A DNA stretch of 64,000 bases from Candidatus Pseudobacter hemicellulosilyticus (GTDB lineage Bacteria > Bacteroidota > Bacteroidia > Chitinophagales > Chitinophagaceae), in assembly GCA_029202545.1 (NCBI GenBank), contig CP119311.1, positions 558,001 to 622,000 of the forward strand. Direction: 5' to 3'. Positions 8,849 to 17,519 of this stretch are shown here, piece after piece. The first letter of the stretch is position 1. Each line of letters opens with the position of its first letter. The notes beneath the pieces are model-generated. The model had not been told where the DNA came from. It worked only from the letters and a program-made list of their open reading frames with translations, and made no database searches. The position numbers and the translations under genes are program-made.

Positions 8849-9331
8849 CTATGCAGGATCGCGCTGCAAAAGCACGTTGGCATAAGCCACCAGTCCTTCT
8901 TCCCTGCCCACGAATCCCATCTGCTCAGTAGTGGTGGCTTTTACAGATACATCATCGGCGCTGATCTCCAGCAGGGCCGCAATGGTATTCCGCATAGCTG
9001 GTGAATACTTTTTGATCTTGGGTTCTTCCAGGCAAATGGAGCTGTCCACATTCACCACGCGGTATTGCTTTTCACGGATCAGGCTGTAACATTTTGCCAG
9101 CAGGATCTTGCTGTCAATATCCTTGTAGGCCGGGTCCGTGTTCGGAAAATGCATGCCGATATCTCCCAGGGCCAGCGCCCCCAGCAGGGCATCACAGACA
9201 GCATGCAATAATACATCCGCATCACTATGGCCCAGAGCGCCCTTTGTATGCGGAATTAATACCCCACCGATCCAGAGTTCCCTGCCTTCCACCAGCTGGT
9301 GGAAATCAATACCGAAGCCTATCCTGTACAT
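8849..9331 (-). CDS. ispF: 2-C-methyl-D-erythritol 2,4-cyclodiphosphate synthase
   Basis: Enzyme of the MEP isoprenoid pathway that cyclises CDP-methylerythritol phosphate with release of CMP. The 160-residue length is typical. Metal ligands are seen in the N-terminal GFGIDFHQLVEG (Asp-x-His), and the segment GALGHSDADVLLHAVCDALLGA is the classical IspF signature with the third ligand His. The ATG at 9331 (MYRIGFG) is the canonical start, while a longer open frame upstream runs through the porV terminator. It heads the ispF-dut-DUF4292-envC operon. Confidence 0.96.
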   Translation of the reverse strand: MYRIGFGIDFHQLVEGRELWIGGVLIPHTKGALGHSDADVLLHAVCDALLGALALGDIGMHFPNTDPAYKDIDSKILLAKCYSLIREKQYRVVNVDSSICLEEPKIKKYSPAMRNTIAALLEISADDVSVKATTTEQMGFVGREEGLVAYANVLLQRDPA

Positions 9332-9354
9332 ATGTTCCTGGTTGTTTGATTCAA

Positions 9355-9385
9355 TAAAAAAGCGTCCCGGCGGTACCGGAACGCT
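9355..9385 (-). terminator. Intrinsic terminator of porV
   Basis: Read on the minus strand, AGCGTTCCGG pairs with CCGGGACGCT (10-bp stem with one mismatch) around a 5-nt loop and is followed by six T residues. It ends the porU-porV transcript before ispF. Confidence 0.85.
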
Positions 9386-9411
9386 CAAATATAGTCACTT
9401 GATGTGGTTTG

Positions 9412-10578
9412 TTAGTCTTCGAAATCAAACAGCAGTCCGAAGCGCAGGGTATTGGACAGGGGATTCCTGTTGACACCGCTTCCGGAAGGAATGAGGTAAG
9501 AGAAGTTCAGGCCAAACATATTGTATTTGAGGCCCAGGCCCAGCGTAAAGTATTTACGGTTGCCTTTGTTCTTGTCTTCATAGAAATAACCGGCGCGTAC
9601 AAAGAACTGATCGTTGTAATTGTACTCGGCGCCGATGGAGGCCTGCACTTCTTTAAGGTCGTCCCCATCGCCAAAAGAGCTGAACCAGCTGTTCATCACG
9701 CTTTTGTCGCGGTAATTGGCCAGGGCGGCAGAGTCCTTGGCGGCTGCATCAGGATCGTTGGCGTCAGCGCCTACAGGCGGTGTGGGCACCAGCAGCTTGT
9801 GCAGGTCAATACCGAAAGTGATCTTATTGGCCTCATCAAATACACTGGTATAGGTAGCACCAATGCTGAAGTTGGCGGGGATATAATCTTTCTGTGTGGC
9901 GTCATTGGTATAGGCGATCTTGGTGCCCAGGTTGGTCAGGGTAGCACCAAAGTTCCAGCCCTGGCCATTTTCATTGGCGCCGGTATAGAAGAAGGACAGG
10001 TCGCCGGCAACAGCGCTGCCTGCTTTATAGGTAGTACCATCCACCTGCTGTCCTGCAGCCAGGTTGGAGTTGATATAGCGGAGGGCGATACCCAGACCGA
10101 TCTTGTCAGAGAGTTTACGGGAATAGCCAACATCCACCCCTACTTCACGGGGACGGCCTTCACCCAGGTCAGTACCACCCAGGTTGGTGAACTGGATATT
10201 ACCCAGGCTGAAATAACGGACGGAGGCAGAGAGCGCCTGGTTCTCGTCCAGCTTGTAATAACCGGAGGCCGCCAGGAGGTACACATCGTTCAGCCCAAGG
10301 TCTTTCAACCAGGGCGTGTAGGTAAGCCCTACGCCGATATTGTTCTTTGCAAAAGGTGTTTTGGCAAGGTTCCAGAAGCTTGAGTTGGCATCTGGCGATG
10401 TAGCCACACCCAGTTCGCCCATACCACCTGCCCTGGCGTCAGGGGAGATCCTCAAAAAGGGCACGGCAGTAGACACCACATTGGGTTTTTCGTACTGATC
10501 CTGCGCCTGTGTTTTCATGGTAGTTACTCCGGTAACCAGAAATAGTAAAGCAGCCAGTTTTAGCGACTTTCGTTTCAT
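9412..10578 (-). CDS. porV: Type IX secretion system outer-membrane protein PorV
   Basis: Outer-membrane beta-barrel protein of 388 residues. PorV binds T9SS cargo through its C-terminal domain and delivers it from the SprA (Sov) translocon to the PorU sortase complex. A signal peptide (about residues 1-25, ending at TQAQD) is followed by the family hallmark VVSTAVPFLRISPDARAGGMGELGVATSPDA and PFAKNNIGVGLTYTPWLKDLG. The protein ends in an aromatic-rich last strand (FGLLFDFED). It lies 249 nt downstream of porU on the same strand, the conserved T9SS order. The gap contains the inverted repeat GCAAAT-GCT-ATTTGC at 10625-10639 but no terminator, so a separate porV promoter is possible. Confidence 0.95.
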   Translation of the reverse strand: MKRKSLKLAALLFLVTGVTTMKTQAQDQYEKPNVVSTAVPFLRISPDARAGGMGELGVATSPDANSSFWNLAKTPFAKNNIGVGLTYTPWLKDLGLNDVYLLAASGYYKLDENQALSASVRYFSLGNIQFTNLGGTDLGEGRPREVGVDVGYSRKLSDKIGLGIALRYINSNLAAGQQVDGTTYKAGSAVAGDLSFFYTGANENGQGWNFGATLTNLGTKIAYTNDATQKDYIPANFSIGATYTSVFDEANKITFGIDLHKLLVPTPPVGADANDPDAAAKDSAALANYRDKSVMNSWFSSFGDGDDLKEVQASIGAEYNYNDQFFVRAGYFYEDKNKGNRKYFTLGLGLKYNMFGLNFSYLIPSGSGVNRNPLSNTLRFGLLFDFED

Positions 10579-10827
10579 AAAATTTGTTTATCTGTGTTTT
10601 AAAGGTCTGTAAATACTGTCCGCAGCAAATGCTATTTGCAACGTTTTCAGGACCGGATCAATGTCAGCTTTGGTAATAGAAGCCTTTGCTGAGACAGCGT
10701 AATCAACAATAATGATTCGGAGTAGAGGTCTTATCTAATAAGCAATGGCTTTAATGTGAAAGGAGGGCGAAATTAAGGATTTTCATTATTTCTCCACGAA
10801 ACAGGCTGCACTAAATACTGTAATCCG

Positions 10828-13800
10828 TTACAATATATATAATTTTTCTAATTTATGGGCTGTTTTTCCATCCGCCGTCCTTACCTGTAACCGGTAGATA
10901 TACACTCCCCGCCCTATCTTGCTGCCGTACTCATCGCGCCCGTCCCATTCCACCTCACTCGAACGATTGCCAACTGAAAATATTGTACGCCGGATGGTTT
11001 TTACCAGTTTACCTGACACCGTGTATATCTGCAAGTTAAGGGTCAATTCTTCCCCCGGTCGGTTATGTTCAAACCAGAACTGGGTCCGTGTACTGAACGG
11101 ATTTGGGTAGTTCAGCACATGGCTCAGGGTAAGCCCTTCCTCATTCACTACCCTGAACTGGATACTGGCTTCATTGCTGTTGTTCACGGCATCCCAGGCG
11201 CGGATGGTCAGTGTATGCAAACCATCTGCCATTGCGGGCAGCTGGAACCGCACCCGCCCTTTCCGGAAATTGTCCAGCTCCGTTTCATAGAACTGGTTCA
11301 GGACATAGGGGTTCTGCTGGTCGTTGTCCAGGACGGCTACCAGGTCGTGCCCGATACCGGTCCCCATGATATTGATACCCGAAGAGTCCGCCAGTTTCAC
11401 CAGCAGTACAGGCCGGCGGTTGCTGATACCGCCACTCACAAATTTTTCATCGTTCAGGAAGGGCTCAATATGCGGCCCTTCCGTATCCGACAGGTTGCCG
11501 CCTGTTCCGCCCACTATGATACGGGTGCCTGCACCATTGCCATCTATGCGGCCATTTTCCGCATAATAGCTCAGCCGGCCCGGGCCATACTGGTAGTTGA
11601 TATCCTTGGGTACTACAAACCGGAAAGAGAACTGGCCATTGCTGACCCGGGCCTTGCCCCTGAACAGCACATGCTGCCAGGCCGGGAAGCTCACGGGCAG
11701 ACTGCCGGGATCATTGCCCAGGGTAGTGACCGGCTGCTTTTTGTCAAACAGTACCGGGTACACAGTGCCGTTAAAACCCGTCAGGGTATTACCGTCCTGG
11801 TCCGTGACCACCCCGCTGATGCTGTATTCTGACAATGCCCTGAGGGTATCGGGCGCCTGGCCGGTAGCCACTTCGTTAATGGCCGTTGTGCGGACCTGCT
11901 GGCGGGGGAAGGCCAGGGTAAGGGCGGGATCCCCCAGCAGGGTGAACTTCCGGTTATTGACCACGTCACCAGAGCTGGCATAAGTAATATTCTTGGCCTG
12001 GCGCACGGCTTCCCCCAGGGGCAGGTACTGTCCGTCCGGCCCGCGTTTCAGCGCTGCTTCCAGGTAGTTTTTGTTCATCAGCTTGTTGCTGTAGGCAAAT
12101 ACCAGCCGCGTGGTGGTCATCAGGGCAATGGCGCCGGTCTTCTCCCGCAGTAACAGGTTCTCCCCGATACTGGCCACCAGTGGATTATCGAAGGGGGCAA
12201 AATCACAGGTGGCAGTCAGGAATAGCGGCAGCTTATCCGCATTGCTGAGGCTATTGATGATGTCCTGGTCCAGCACCACTTCTTCCGCCAGCCGGCGGTA
12301 GCCGCCATGACCGGTATAGTTCCAGATCAGGGTGCCGCTGTACAGGCGGTTATTGATGGCCAGGTTGGCCGCGGGGTAACGGCTGCCCGAGGGACTGCTT
12401 TCCTGGGCAAAAGCATCAAGGTAGGTCTTCTCAATATTGAACAAGGGCGCGGTGGTTTCCACCGCCTGGGTCAGTTCTTCTGCGTCCTGCAGGTGCAGGT
12501 TCTGGTCCTCATCATCGGCCACAAAGGTCAGCTCGTTGCGCCAGGGGCCCAGTCCGGCGGGCTGCTGGTAACCGATGATCTTGTCCACCACCTGGCCGGC
12601 CTCGCGTTCGTTGGCGGCCGGCAGCCGGCCGATGCCGATGTCCAGCAGGTAAGCGCCATTGCCGTTGATATCATCCCCATCATCCAGCAGGCCGAAGAAA
12701 TCATCACTGGTATAGGTGGCCAGGGGCTCCAGGGAAGCGGGGCTTTCCCAGGCCGGCACCAGGTTGGTATTGTTGCGGATCCGGTCCTTGTAATCAAAGG
12801 AGGCGTCTCCAAATAACAGGAGGAAGCGGGGCCGGCTGGCCGAGTCCCCATTGGCCCTGTCGTAGAACATTTTCGTATAGTCACGGATAGCTGTAGGGTC
12901 AGGTATTCCGGAGGAGAATTCGTTGTATACCTGCCCGGTGGTCACTACCAGGGTGCGCAGCTGGTCCTGCTGCTGGTGATGGGCGGCAAGTCGCTGTGCA
13001 GCCGCCAGCAGCGTTGGATGCGTGATGATCAGCAGGTCGGTCAGCTGGGCGCGGTGCAGGTCCTGGTTGGGTATGGCGCCGGCATTGACAGGCGCCCGGT
13101 AACCGGTATTGTTGAAAGCGATATACTCACGTAACCGGCTGCAGTCGTTCACAAATTGATAGACTGTACCATTGAGTGTTCCGGTGAGGCGGACAGGCTG
13201 CAAAGGATCTGTGATCTCCCATACCTGGGTGCTGCCGCCTGCCCCTGCCAGCTGGTAGCGGGCGCTGGCTCCCGGCGCAACCGAATTCCAGTCACGGAAC
13301 AGCAATTGGTTCGTCCCCTCCATACTCAATTCCCGCTGTGCATGCAGTTCAAACCAGTTCAGCCAGCCCTGGGATCCCGGGCTTCCCGGCGTATAGCTGG
13401 CCTGGATACTGAGAGCAGGCCTGTCCGGCGTAAAAAGAGCTTCGGTCTCCCGGGTCTGGGCAAAAGCATCATAGGGGCCGGAGCCGGTGGGGAGGATGCT
13501 GAACTGCTGGACGGACTGACCGTTCACCTGCCAGCTGAAACTGCCGCCCGTTCCAAAAGAGCGGGCAAGGCAATGGGTGATCAGGGTGGCGGGGCTATTG
13601 CTGAGATGGGGGAAAACCAGGTCCCAGCGCCGTTGCAACGTTCTGCCCGGCGCATCGGAGAATTCTTCGCCATACCATTCCCGGCCGCTGCTGAGGAAAT
13701 TGAAAGTATCCAGCTCATGGGCGTAACGCTCCTGGAACCGGGTGATGGTATTGCCGGCACTGCCGCCGGAAGGGCTGCTGGTAATGCGTTTGCCGCTGCC

Positions 13801-14256
13801 GCCGATACTGAGGTAGTAGTAAGCCCGGTTGCTGTAGCGGTTCTGCTGGTAACGGAAGCGGCGGTTGGCAGAATCTTTGAGCCACTGGTGAGGGCCGGGG
13901 GCATAAAAAAGTACCTGGTCCGCACCATTGAGCACGCCGTCCCCGCCATCATCGATCCAGAGGGCGTTCTCGGGCAGGTCGGGTGGAATAGCACCGGAAG
14001 GCTGTTCGGGCAGCATGGCGCCGCCATGACCATAGAGGCGTATGGAAGCCGAAGAAAGGGAAGCAGTATTGACGCCCAGGCTGGCCAGGAAGGCCAGGTC
14101 CATCCGGTAGATACCGGGGCTGTCCACTGCAATGCGGTACCAGTTGCCCGTGGCCAGGACCGACCGGGACGCATAGGTTCGCTGGGCAAAAACGGGGTGT
14201 CCATTCCACACCAGCAGCAGTAAGCTCAGGAGGACAACAATACAGCTACGGCTCAT
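10828..14256 (-). CDS. porU: Type IX secretion system sortase PorU (C25 gingipain-like peptidase)
   Basis: Surface-associated protein of 1142 residues, the cysteine-peptidase sortase that removes T9SS C-terminal signals and attaches cargo to A-LPS. A signal peptide (about 1-24, ending VFAQ) leads to a beta-rich N-terminal region, then the C25 peptidase domain (about 400-780). The catalytic His is in WNYTGHGGYRRL (near 650) and the Cys in LFLTATCDFAPFDNP (near 683), as in gingipains. The C-terminus ends in a fold like T9SS C-terminal domains (YPNPFSTRTQFWFEHN to LEKLYIL), normal for PorU. Divergent to gldJ and followed by porV, the same gldJ/porU/porV neighbourhood found in Flavobacterium. A TAnnTTTG box lies only 5 nt before the ATG. 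Confidence 0.95.
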   Translation of the reverse strand: MSRSCIVVLLSLLLLVWNGHPVFAQRTYASRSVLATGNWYRIAVDSPGIYRMDLAFLASLGVNTASLSSASIRLYGHGGAMLPEQPSGAIPPDLPENALWIDDGGDGVLNGADQVLFYAPGPHQWLKDSANRRFRYQQNRYSNRAYYYLSIGGSGKRITSSPSGGSAGNTITRFQERYAHELDTFNFLSSGREWYGEEFSDAPGRTLQRRWDLVFPHLSNSPATLITHCLARSFGTGGSFSWQVNGQSVQQFSILPTGSGPYDAFAQTRETEALFTPDRPALSIQASYTPGSPGSQGWLNWFELHAQRELSMEGTNQLLFRDWNSVAPGASARYQLAGAGGSTQVWEITDPLQPVRLTGTLNGTVYQFVNDCSRLREYIAFNNTGYRAPVNAGAIPNQDLHRAQLTDLLIITHPTLLAAAQRLAAHHQQQDQLRTLVVTTGQVYNEFSSGIPDPTAIRDYTKMFYDRANGDSASRPRFLLLFGDASFDYKDRIRNNTNLVPAWESPASLEPLATYTSDDFFGLLDDGDDINGNGAYLLDIGIGRLPAANEREAGQVVDKIIGYQQPAGLGPWRNELTFVADDEDQNLHLQDAEELTQAVETTAPLFNIEKTYLDAFAQESSPSGSRYPAANLAINNRLYSGTLIWNYTGHGGYRRLAEEVVLDQDIINSLSNADKLPLFLTATCDFAPFDNPLVASIGENLLLREKTGAIALMTTTRLVFAYSNKLMNKNYLEAALKRGPDGQYLPLGEAVRQAKNITYASSGDVVNNRKFTLLGDPALTLAFPRQQVRTTAINEVATGQAPDTLRALSEYSISGVVTDQDGNTLTGFNGTVYPVLFDKKQPVTTLGNDPGSLPVSFPAWQHVLFRGKARVSNGQFSFRFVVPKDINYQYGPGRLSYYAENGRIDGNGAGTRIIVGGTGGNLSDTEGPHIEPFLNDEKFVSGGISNRRPVLLVKLADSSGINIMGTGIGHDLVAVLDNDQQNPYVLNQFYETELDNFRKGRVRFQLPAMADGLHTLTIRAWDAVNNSNEASIQFRVVNEEGLTLSHVLNYPNPFSTRTQFWFEHNRPGEELTLNLQIYTVSGKLVKTIRRTIFSVGNRSSEVEWDGRDEYGSKIGRGVYIYRLQVRTADGKTAHKLEKLYIL

Positions 14257-14261
14257 TGGCC

Positions 14262-14269
14262 CAAAAATA
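14262..14269 (-). promoter_or_regulatory. Candidate -7 box for porU (TATTTTTG on the minus strand)
   Basis: On the minus strand TATTTTTG matches TAnnTTTG exactly and ends 5 nt before the porU ATG, so a transcript starting there would have almost no leader. No convincing -33 element was found. Confidence 0.35.
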
Positions 14270-14493
14270 GCTTATTTTATGCTGCGGATAAGGGGCCGGC
14301 CATGGTCCGGAACGGGGCCTGGCCCTTGATTTTTAACACAATAAACCCAACGGGCCGGGCACATTATTACGTAAACTGCCTATATTCGCAACTGCGCCCC
14401 TTTTCTGTGGAAAACACCCGGAAAAACTGTACAATATTTGCATGAGTGTTTCGTTTAATTGAATTGAACCAAAAGGCATAAAAGCAATTTACA

Positions 14494-16044
14494 ATGAAGT
14501 TGAAAAACCTATTCATCCTGGCGACCTGCGCTGTAACGGTTTCGTCCTGCAAACTGTTCAGCAAGAAGCCGGAGCAATCTGATGTGACCGGCTGGAACTA
14601 CAACGACAAGAATATGGGCGGTTACCAGGTGGCCCGTGAGAAAGAACAACGTACAGGCCCCGGCCTGGTGTTTGTGCAGGGTGGTACCTTCATGATGGGG
14701 GCTGCTGAGGAAGATGTAATGAGCGACTGGAACAATATCCCCACCCGGAAAACGGTCAACTCTTTCTATATCGACCGGACTGAAGTGGCCAATATCCACT
14801 ACCGCGAATACCTTTACTGGCTCAATAACGTGTTTGATGGCGATGAATACAAAGCCGTCCGCACCGGCGCCCTGCCCGATACCCTGGTATGGCGCAGCGA
14901 GCTGGCCTATAACGAGCCGATGGTAGAATACTATTTCCGCCACCCCGCTTACAACTACTACCCTGTAGTAGGCGTATCCTGGAAACAGGCGCATGACTTC
15001 TGCCTCTGGCGCACTGACCGCGTGAATGAAAAAGCCCTGCTCGACAAAGGCTTTATCAATAAGAACACCATGAAGAATATCGGCGGACAGGGCAGTGAAG
15101 CTTTCAATACGAAGGCTTACCTGCTGGGACTTACTACCCCGCCTCCCGGCCCCGGTGTCCGGTCTAAGAACAATCCTTTAAAGAATCCTAACGGTACTCC
15201 CCGTACACAGGTAACCTTCGAAGATGGTATCCTGCTGCCGGGCTACCGCCTCCCTACAGAAGCCGAATGGGAATATGCCGCCCTCGGCCTGGTAGGTCAG
15301 AACCCCAGCCCCAGCCGCAAGGAAGGAAAACGCGGGGAAGAGCTGATCACCAACAAACAGGTATACTCCTGGAGCCAGAACGTGAACGGCCTGCGTGATT
15401 CCCGCAGGGGCACCTGGCAGGGTACTTTCCTGGCCAACTTCAAAAGGGGCAATGGTGATAACATGGGTGTGGCCGGTGGTCTGAATGACCGCGCCGTTTA
15501 CACCGCACCGGTAAGCTCCTTCTATCCCAACTCTTTTGGTCTGTACAATATGTCCGGCAACGTGAACGAATGGGTGGCTGACGTTTACCGTCCCCTCTCC
15601 AATGTTGACGATGACGACGTATCTCCTTTCCGTGGTAACTTTTTCCAGAACGATTATGTCAATGCTGAAGGCGACCGTGAAAAAGACAGCCTCGGCCGCG
15701 TAAAAAGAGTATACGCTACCGATGAGGAAAGCAAGGCCCGCCGCAACTACCAGAAAGCAAACGTGATCAACTACCTGGATGGTGACTCCCTGATCACAGG
15801 TGTAGCCTATGGTTATGGTAAAACCACCCTGATCAGCGATCAGTCCAGGGTGATCAAAGGTGGTAGCTGGAACGATCGTCCCTACTGGCTCTCCCCCGGC
15901 ACCCGCCGCTTCCTGGAAGAAGACCAGGGCAGCAGCACCGTTGGTTTCCGCTGCGCTATGGACCGCGTAGGCAGCCCCGAAGGCAACGGCCGCAAAACGG
16001 GTATCGACTATCCCCAGAGAAGGCAGAACAGCAGAAAACGCTAA
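14494..16044 (+). CDS. gldJ: Gliding motility / type IX secretion lipoprotein GldJ
   Basis: Lipoprotein of 516 residues. The signal sequence ends VTVSSC with Cys19 as the lipidated residue, followed by a formylglycine-generating-enzyme-like (SUMF1/FGE) domain: VFVQGGTFMMGAAEEDV, DRTEVANIHYREYLYWL, YRLPTEAEWEYAALG, NMSGNVNEWVADVY and SRVIKGGSWNDRPYW. GldJ lacks FGE activity and stabilises other gliding/T9SS proteins (GldK in Flavobacterium). GldK and GldJ share this domain. The GldJ call rests on length, sequence style and the conserved position divergent to porU. A strong terminator follows directly, separating it from murF. Confidence 0.9.
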   Translation: MKLKNLFILATCAVTVSSCKLFSKKPEQSDVTGWNYNDKNMGGYQVAREKEQRTGPGLVFVQGGTFMMGAAEEDVMSDWNNIPTRKTVNSFYIDRTEVANIHYREYLYWLNNVFDGDEYKAVRTGALPDTLVWRSELAYNEPMVEYYFRHPAYNYYPVVGVSWKQAHDFCLWRTDRVNEKALLDKGFINKNTMKNIGGQGSEAFNTKAYLLGLTTPPPGPGVRSKNNPLKNPNGTPRTQVTFEDGILLPGYRLPTEAEWEYAALGLVGQNPSPSRKEGKRGEELITNKQVYSWSQNVNGLRDSRRGTWQGTFLANFKRGNGDNMGVAGGLNDRAVYTAPVSSFYPNSFGLYNMSGNVNEWVADVYRPLSNVDDDDVSPFRGNFFQNDYVNAEGDREKDSLGRVKRVYATDEESKARRNYQKANVINYLDGDSLITGVAYGYGKTTLISDQSRVIKGGSWNDRPYWLSPGTRRFLEEDQGSSTVGFRCAMDRVGSPEGNGRKTGIDYPQRRQNSRKR

Positions 16045-16062
16045 CAAACACAACTTCATTAT

Positions 16063-16095
16063 AAAAGAGCCCCCGATCAAACGGGGGCTTTTTTT
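16063..16095 (+). terminator. Intrinsic terminator of gldJ
   Basis: AGCCCCCG and CGGGGGCT form an 8-bp GC-rich stem with a 5-nt loop (ATCAA), extended by a short A/T stem and followed by seven T residues. Confidence 0.92.
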
Positions 16096-16202
16096 GCCTG
16101 TACCAACAGGCTATGGGTTGACTGTGGCACCGCCGCTGGCTGGCCGGCCCCATTTTTGCCTTTAGCGTTCAGGTTATTTTTTTCGTTCTTATTTTTACAG
16201 CT

Positions 16203-17477
16203 ATGACTATTGAACAACTATACTCCATATACCTGCAATATCCCTCTGTACAGAAAGATACCCGCAGCCTGAAGGCCGGCGATCTTTACTTCGCCCTCAA
16301 AGGCGCCAATTTCAACGGCAACCAGTTTGCACAGCAGGCCCTGGAGGCCGGCGCCGCCTATGCCATCGTGGACGAAGCGCCGGAAAAACCCAATGACCGC
16401 ATCCTTGTGGTGGACGATGTACTCAGCACCCTGCAGGCCCTGGCGAAATACCACCGCCAGCAGTTTGATATTCCCTTTATCGCCATCACAGGCAGCAACG
16501 GAAAGACCACCACCAAGGAACTGGTGTATGCCGTACTTTCCAGCACATTCACTACCTATACTACACAGGGCAATCTCAATAACCATATAGGCGTCCCCCT
16601 CACTATCCTCAGTATCAAAAAAGATGCGGAGATGGCTGTTATAGAAATGGGGGCCAACCACCAGCAGGAGATTGCCGGTTACTGTGAATATACTATGCCT
16701 ACCCATGGCATCATCACCAATGCAGGCAAGGCCCACCTGGAAGGCTTTGGAGGCGAAGCAGGGGTCCGCAAAGGCAAGGGTGAGCTATATGATTATTTAA
16801 GGACGAACCAGGGAGCAGCCTTTGTGATGTGGGACTATGAGTACCTGCGCAGCATGAGCGAGGGCATTCCCACCATCATTAAATACGGCAGTACCGATGC
16901 CAATATCACCGGGGAAGTGGTGCAGAGCGAACCCTTTTTATCCGTATCCATTTCTACCGGCAATCAATACACGATTAAATCTCAATTGGTTGGCGCCTAT
17001 AATTTTCCCAATATCATGGCGGCGGTGGCCGTGGGCCAGTTCTTCACGGTGCCGCCGGAGCTGATCCGCTCGGCCCTTGAGGGATATACGCCTACCAATA
17101 GCCGGTCGCAGCTGCTCCGGAAGGACAGCAATTATTTTATCCTGGACGCTTACAATGCCAATCCCAGCAGCATGCGGGCCGCCATTGAGAATTTTGCAGC
17201 GTTACATGCGGACAATAAGGTCCTGATGCTGGGCGCCATGGCGGAATTAGGCCCGGAAAGCCTGCAGGAGCACCAGGCCATTGTGGACCTGATCAGCCAG
17301 TATAAATGGAGATCTGTGGTACTGGTAGGGGGGGATTTTGCGCGGCTGCATCACCCTTTTCAGAAAATGACCGATTCCACTGCGGCTGCGGAATGGTTCC
17401 GCGCGCAGGATTTTAAGGATACCCATTTCCTGATCAAGGGATCCAGGAGCATGCAGATGGAAAAAGTGTTAGCATAA
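16203..17477 (+). CDS. murF: UDP-N-acetylmuramoyl-tripeptide--D-alanyl-D-alanine ligase
   Basis: Cytoplasmic ATP-dependent ligase of 424 residues that adds D-Ala-D-Ala to the UDP-MurNAc tripeptide, the last cytoplasmic step of peptidoglycan precursor synthesis. The three Mur-ligase domains are present: N-terminal substrate domain, central ATPase with P-loop ITGSNGKTTTKELV (about 94-107) and EMGANHQQEI, and C-terminal domain with DAYNANPSSMRAAIE (a MurF-specific motif) and LMLGAMAELG. Length is slightly under the usual 450 but no motif is missing. Its last three codons and stop form one arm of a perfect inverted repeat shared with the convergent sulfhydrylase gene. Confidence 0.95.
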   Translation: MTIEQLYSIYLQYPSVQKDTRSLKAGDLYFALKGANFNGNQFAQQALEAGAAYAIVDEAPEKPNDRILVVDDVLSTLQALAKYHRQQFDIPFIAITGSNGKTTTKELVYAVLSSTFTTYTTQGNLNNHIGVPLTILSIKKDAEMAVIEMGANHQQEIAGYCEYTMPTHGIITNAGKAHLEGFGGEAGVRKGKGELYDYLRTNQGAAFVMWDYEYLRSMSEGIPTIIKYGSTDANITGEVVQSEPFLSVSISTGNQYTIKSQLVGAYNFPNIMAAVAVGQFFTVPPELIRSALEGYTPTNSRSQLLRKDSNYFILDAYNANPSSMRAAIENFAALHADNKVLMLGAMAELGPESLQEHQAIVDLISQYKWRSVVLVGGDFARLHHPFQKMTDSTAAAEWFRAQDFKDTHFLIKGSRSMQMEKVLA

Positions 17478-17519
17478 ATGATCAGGCCCGCCATTGGCGG
17501 GCCTGATCATTTATGCTAA
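17469..17519. terminator. Perfect 24-bp inverted repeat joining the 3' ends of murF and the metZ-like gene
   Basis: The left arm (17469-17492) and right arm (17496-17519) are exact reverse complements with a 3-nt ATT loop. The arms contain the GC-rich core GGCCCGCC/GGCGGGCC flanked by A/T steps. Each arm begins with the codons Leu-Ala-stop of its own gene, so both genes end inside the same hairpin. It very likely acts as a shared bidirectional terminator even though no long T run follows. Confidence 0.85.
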
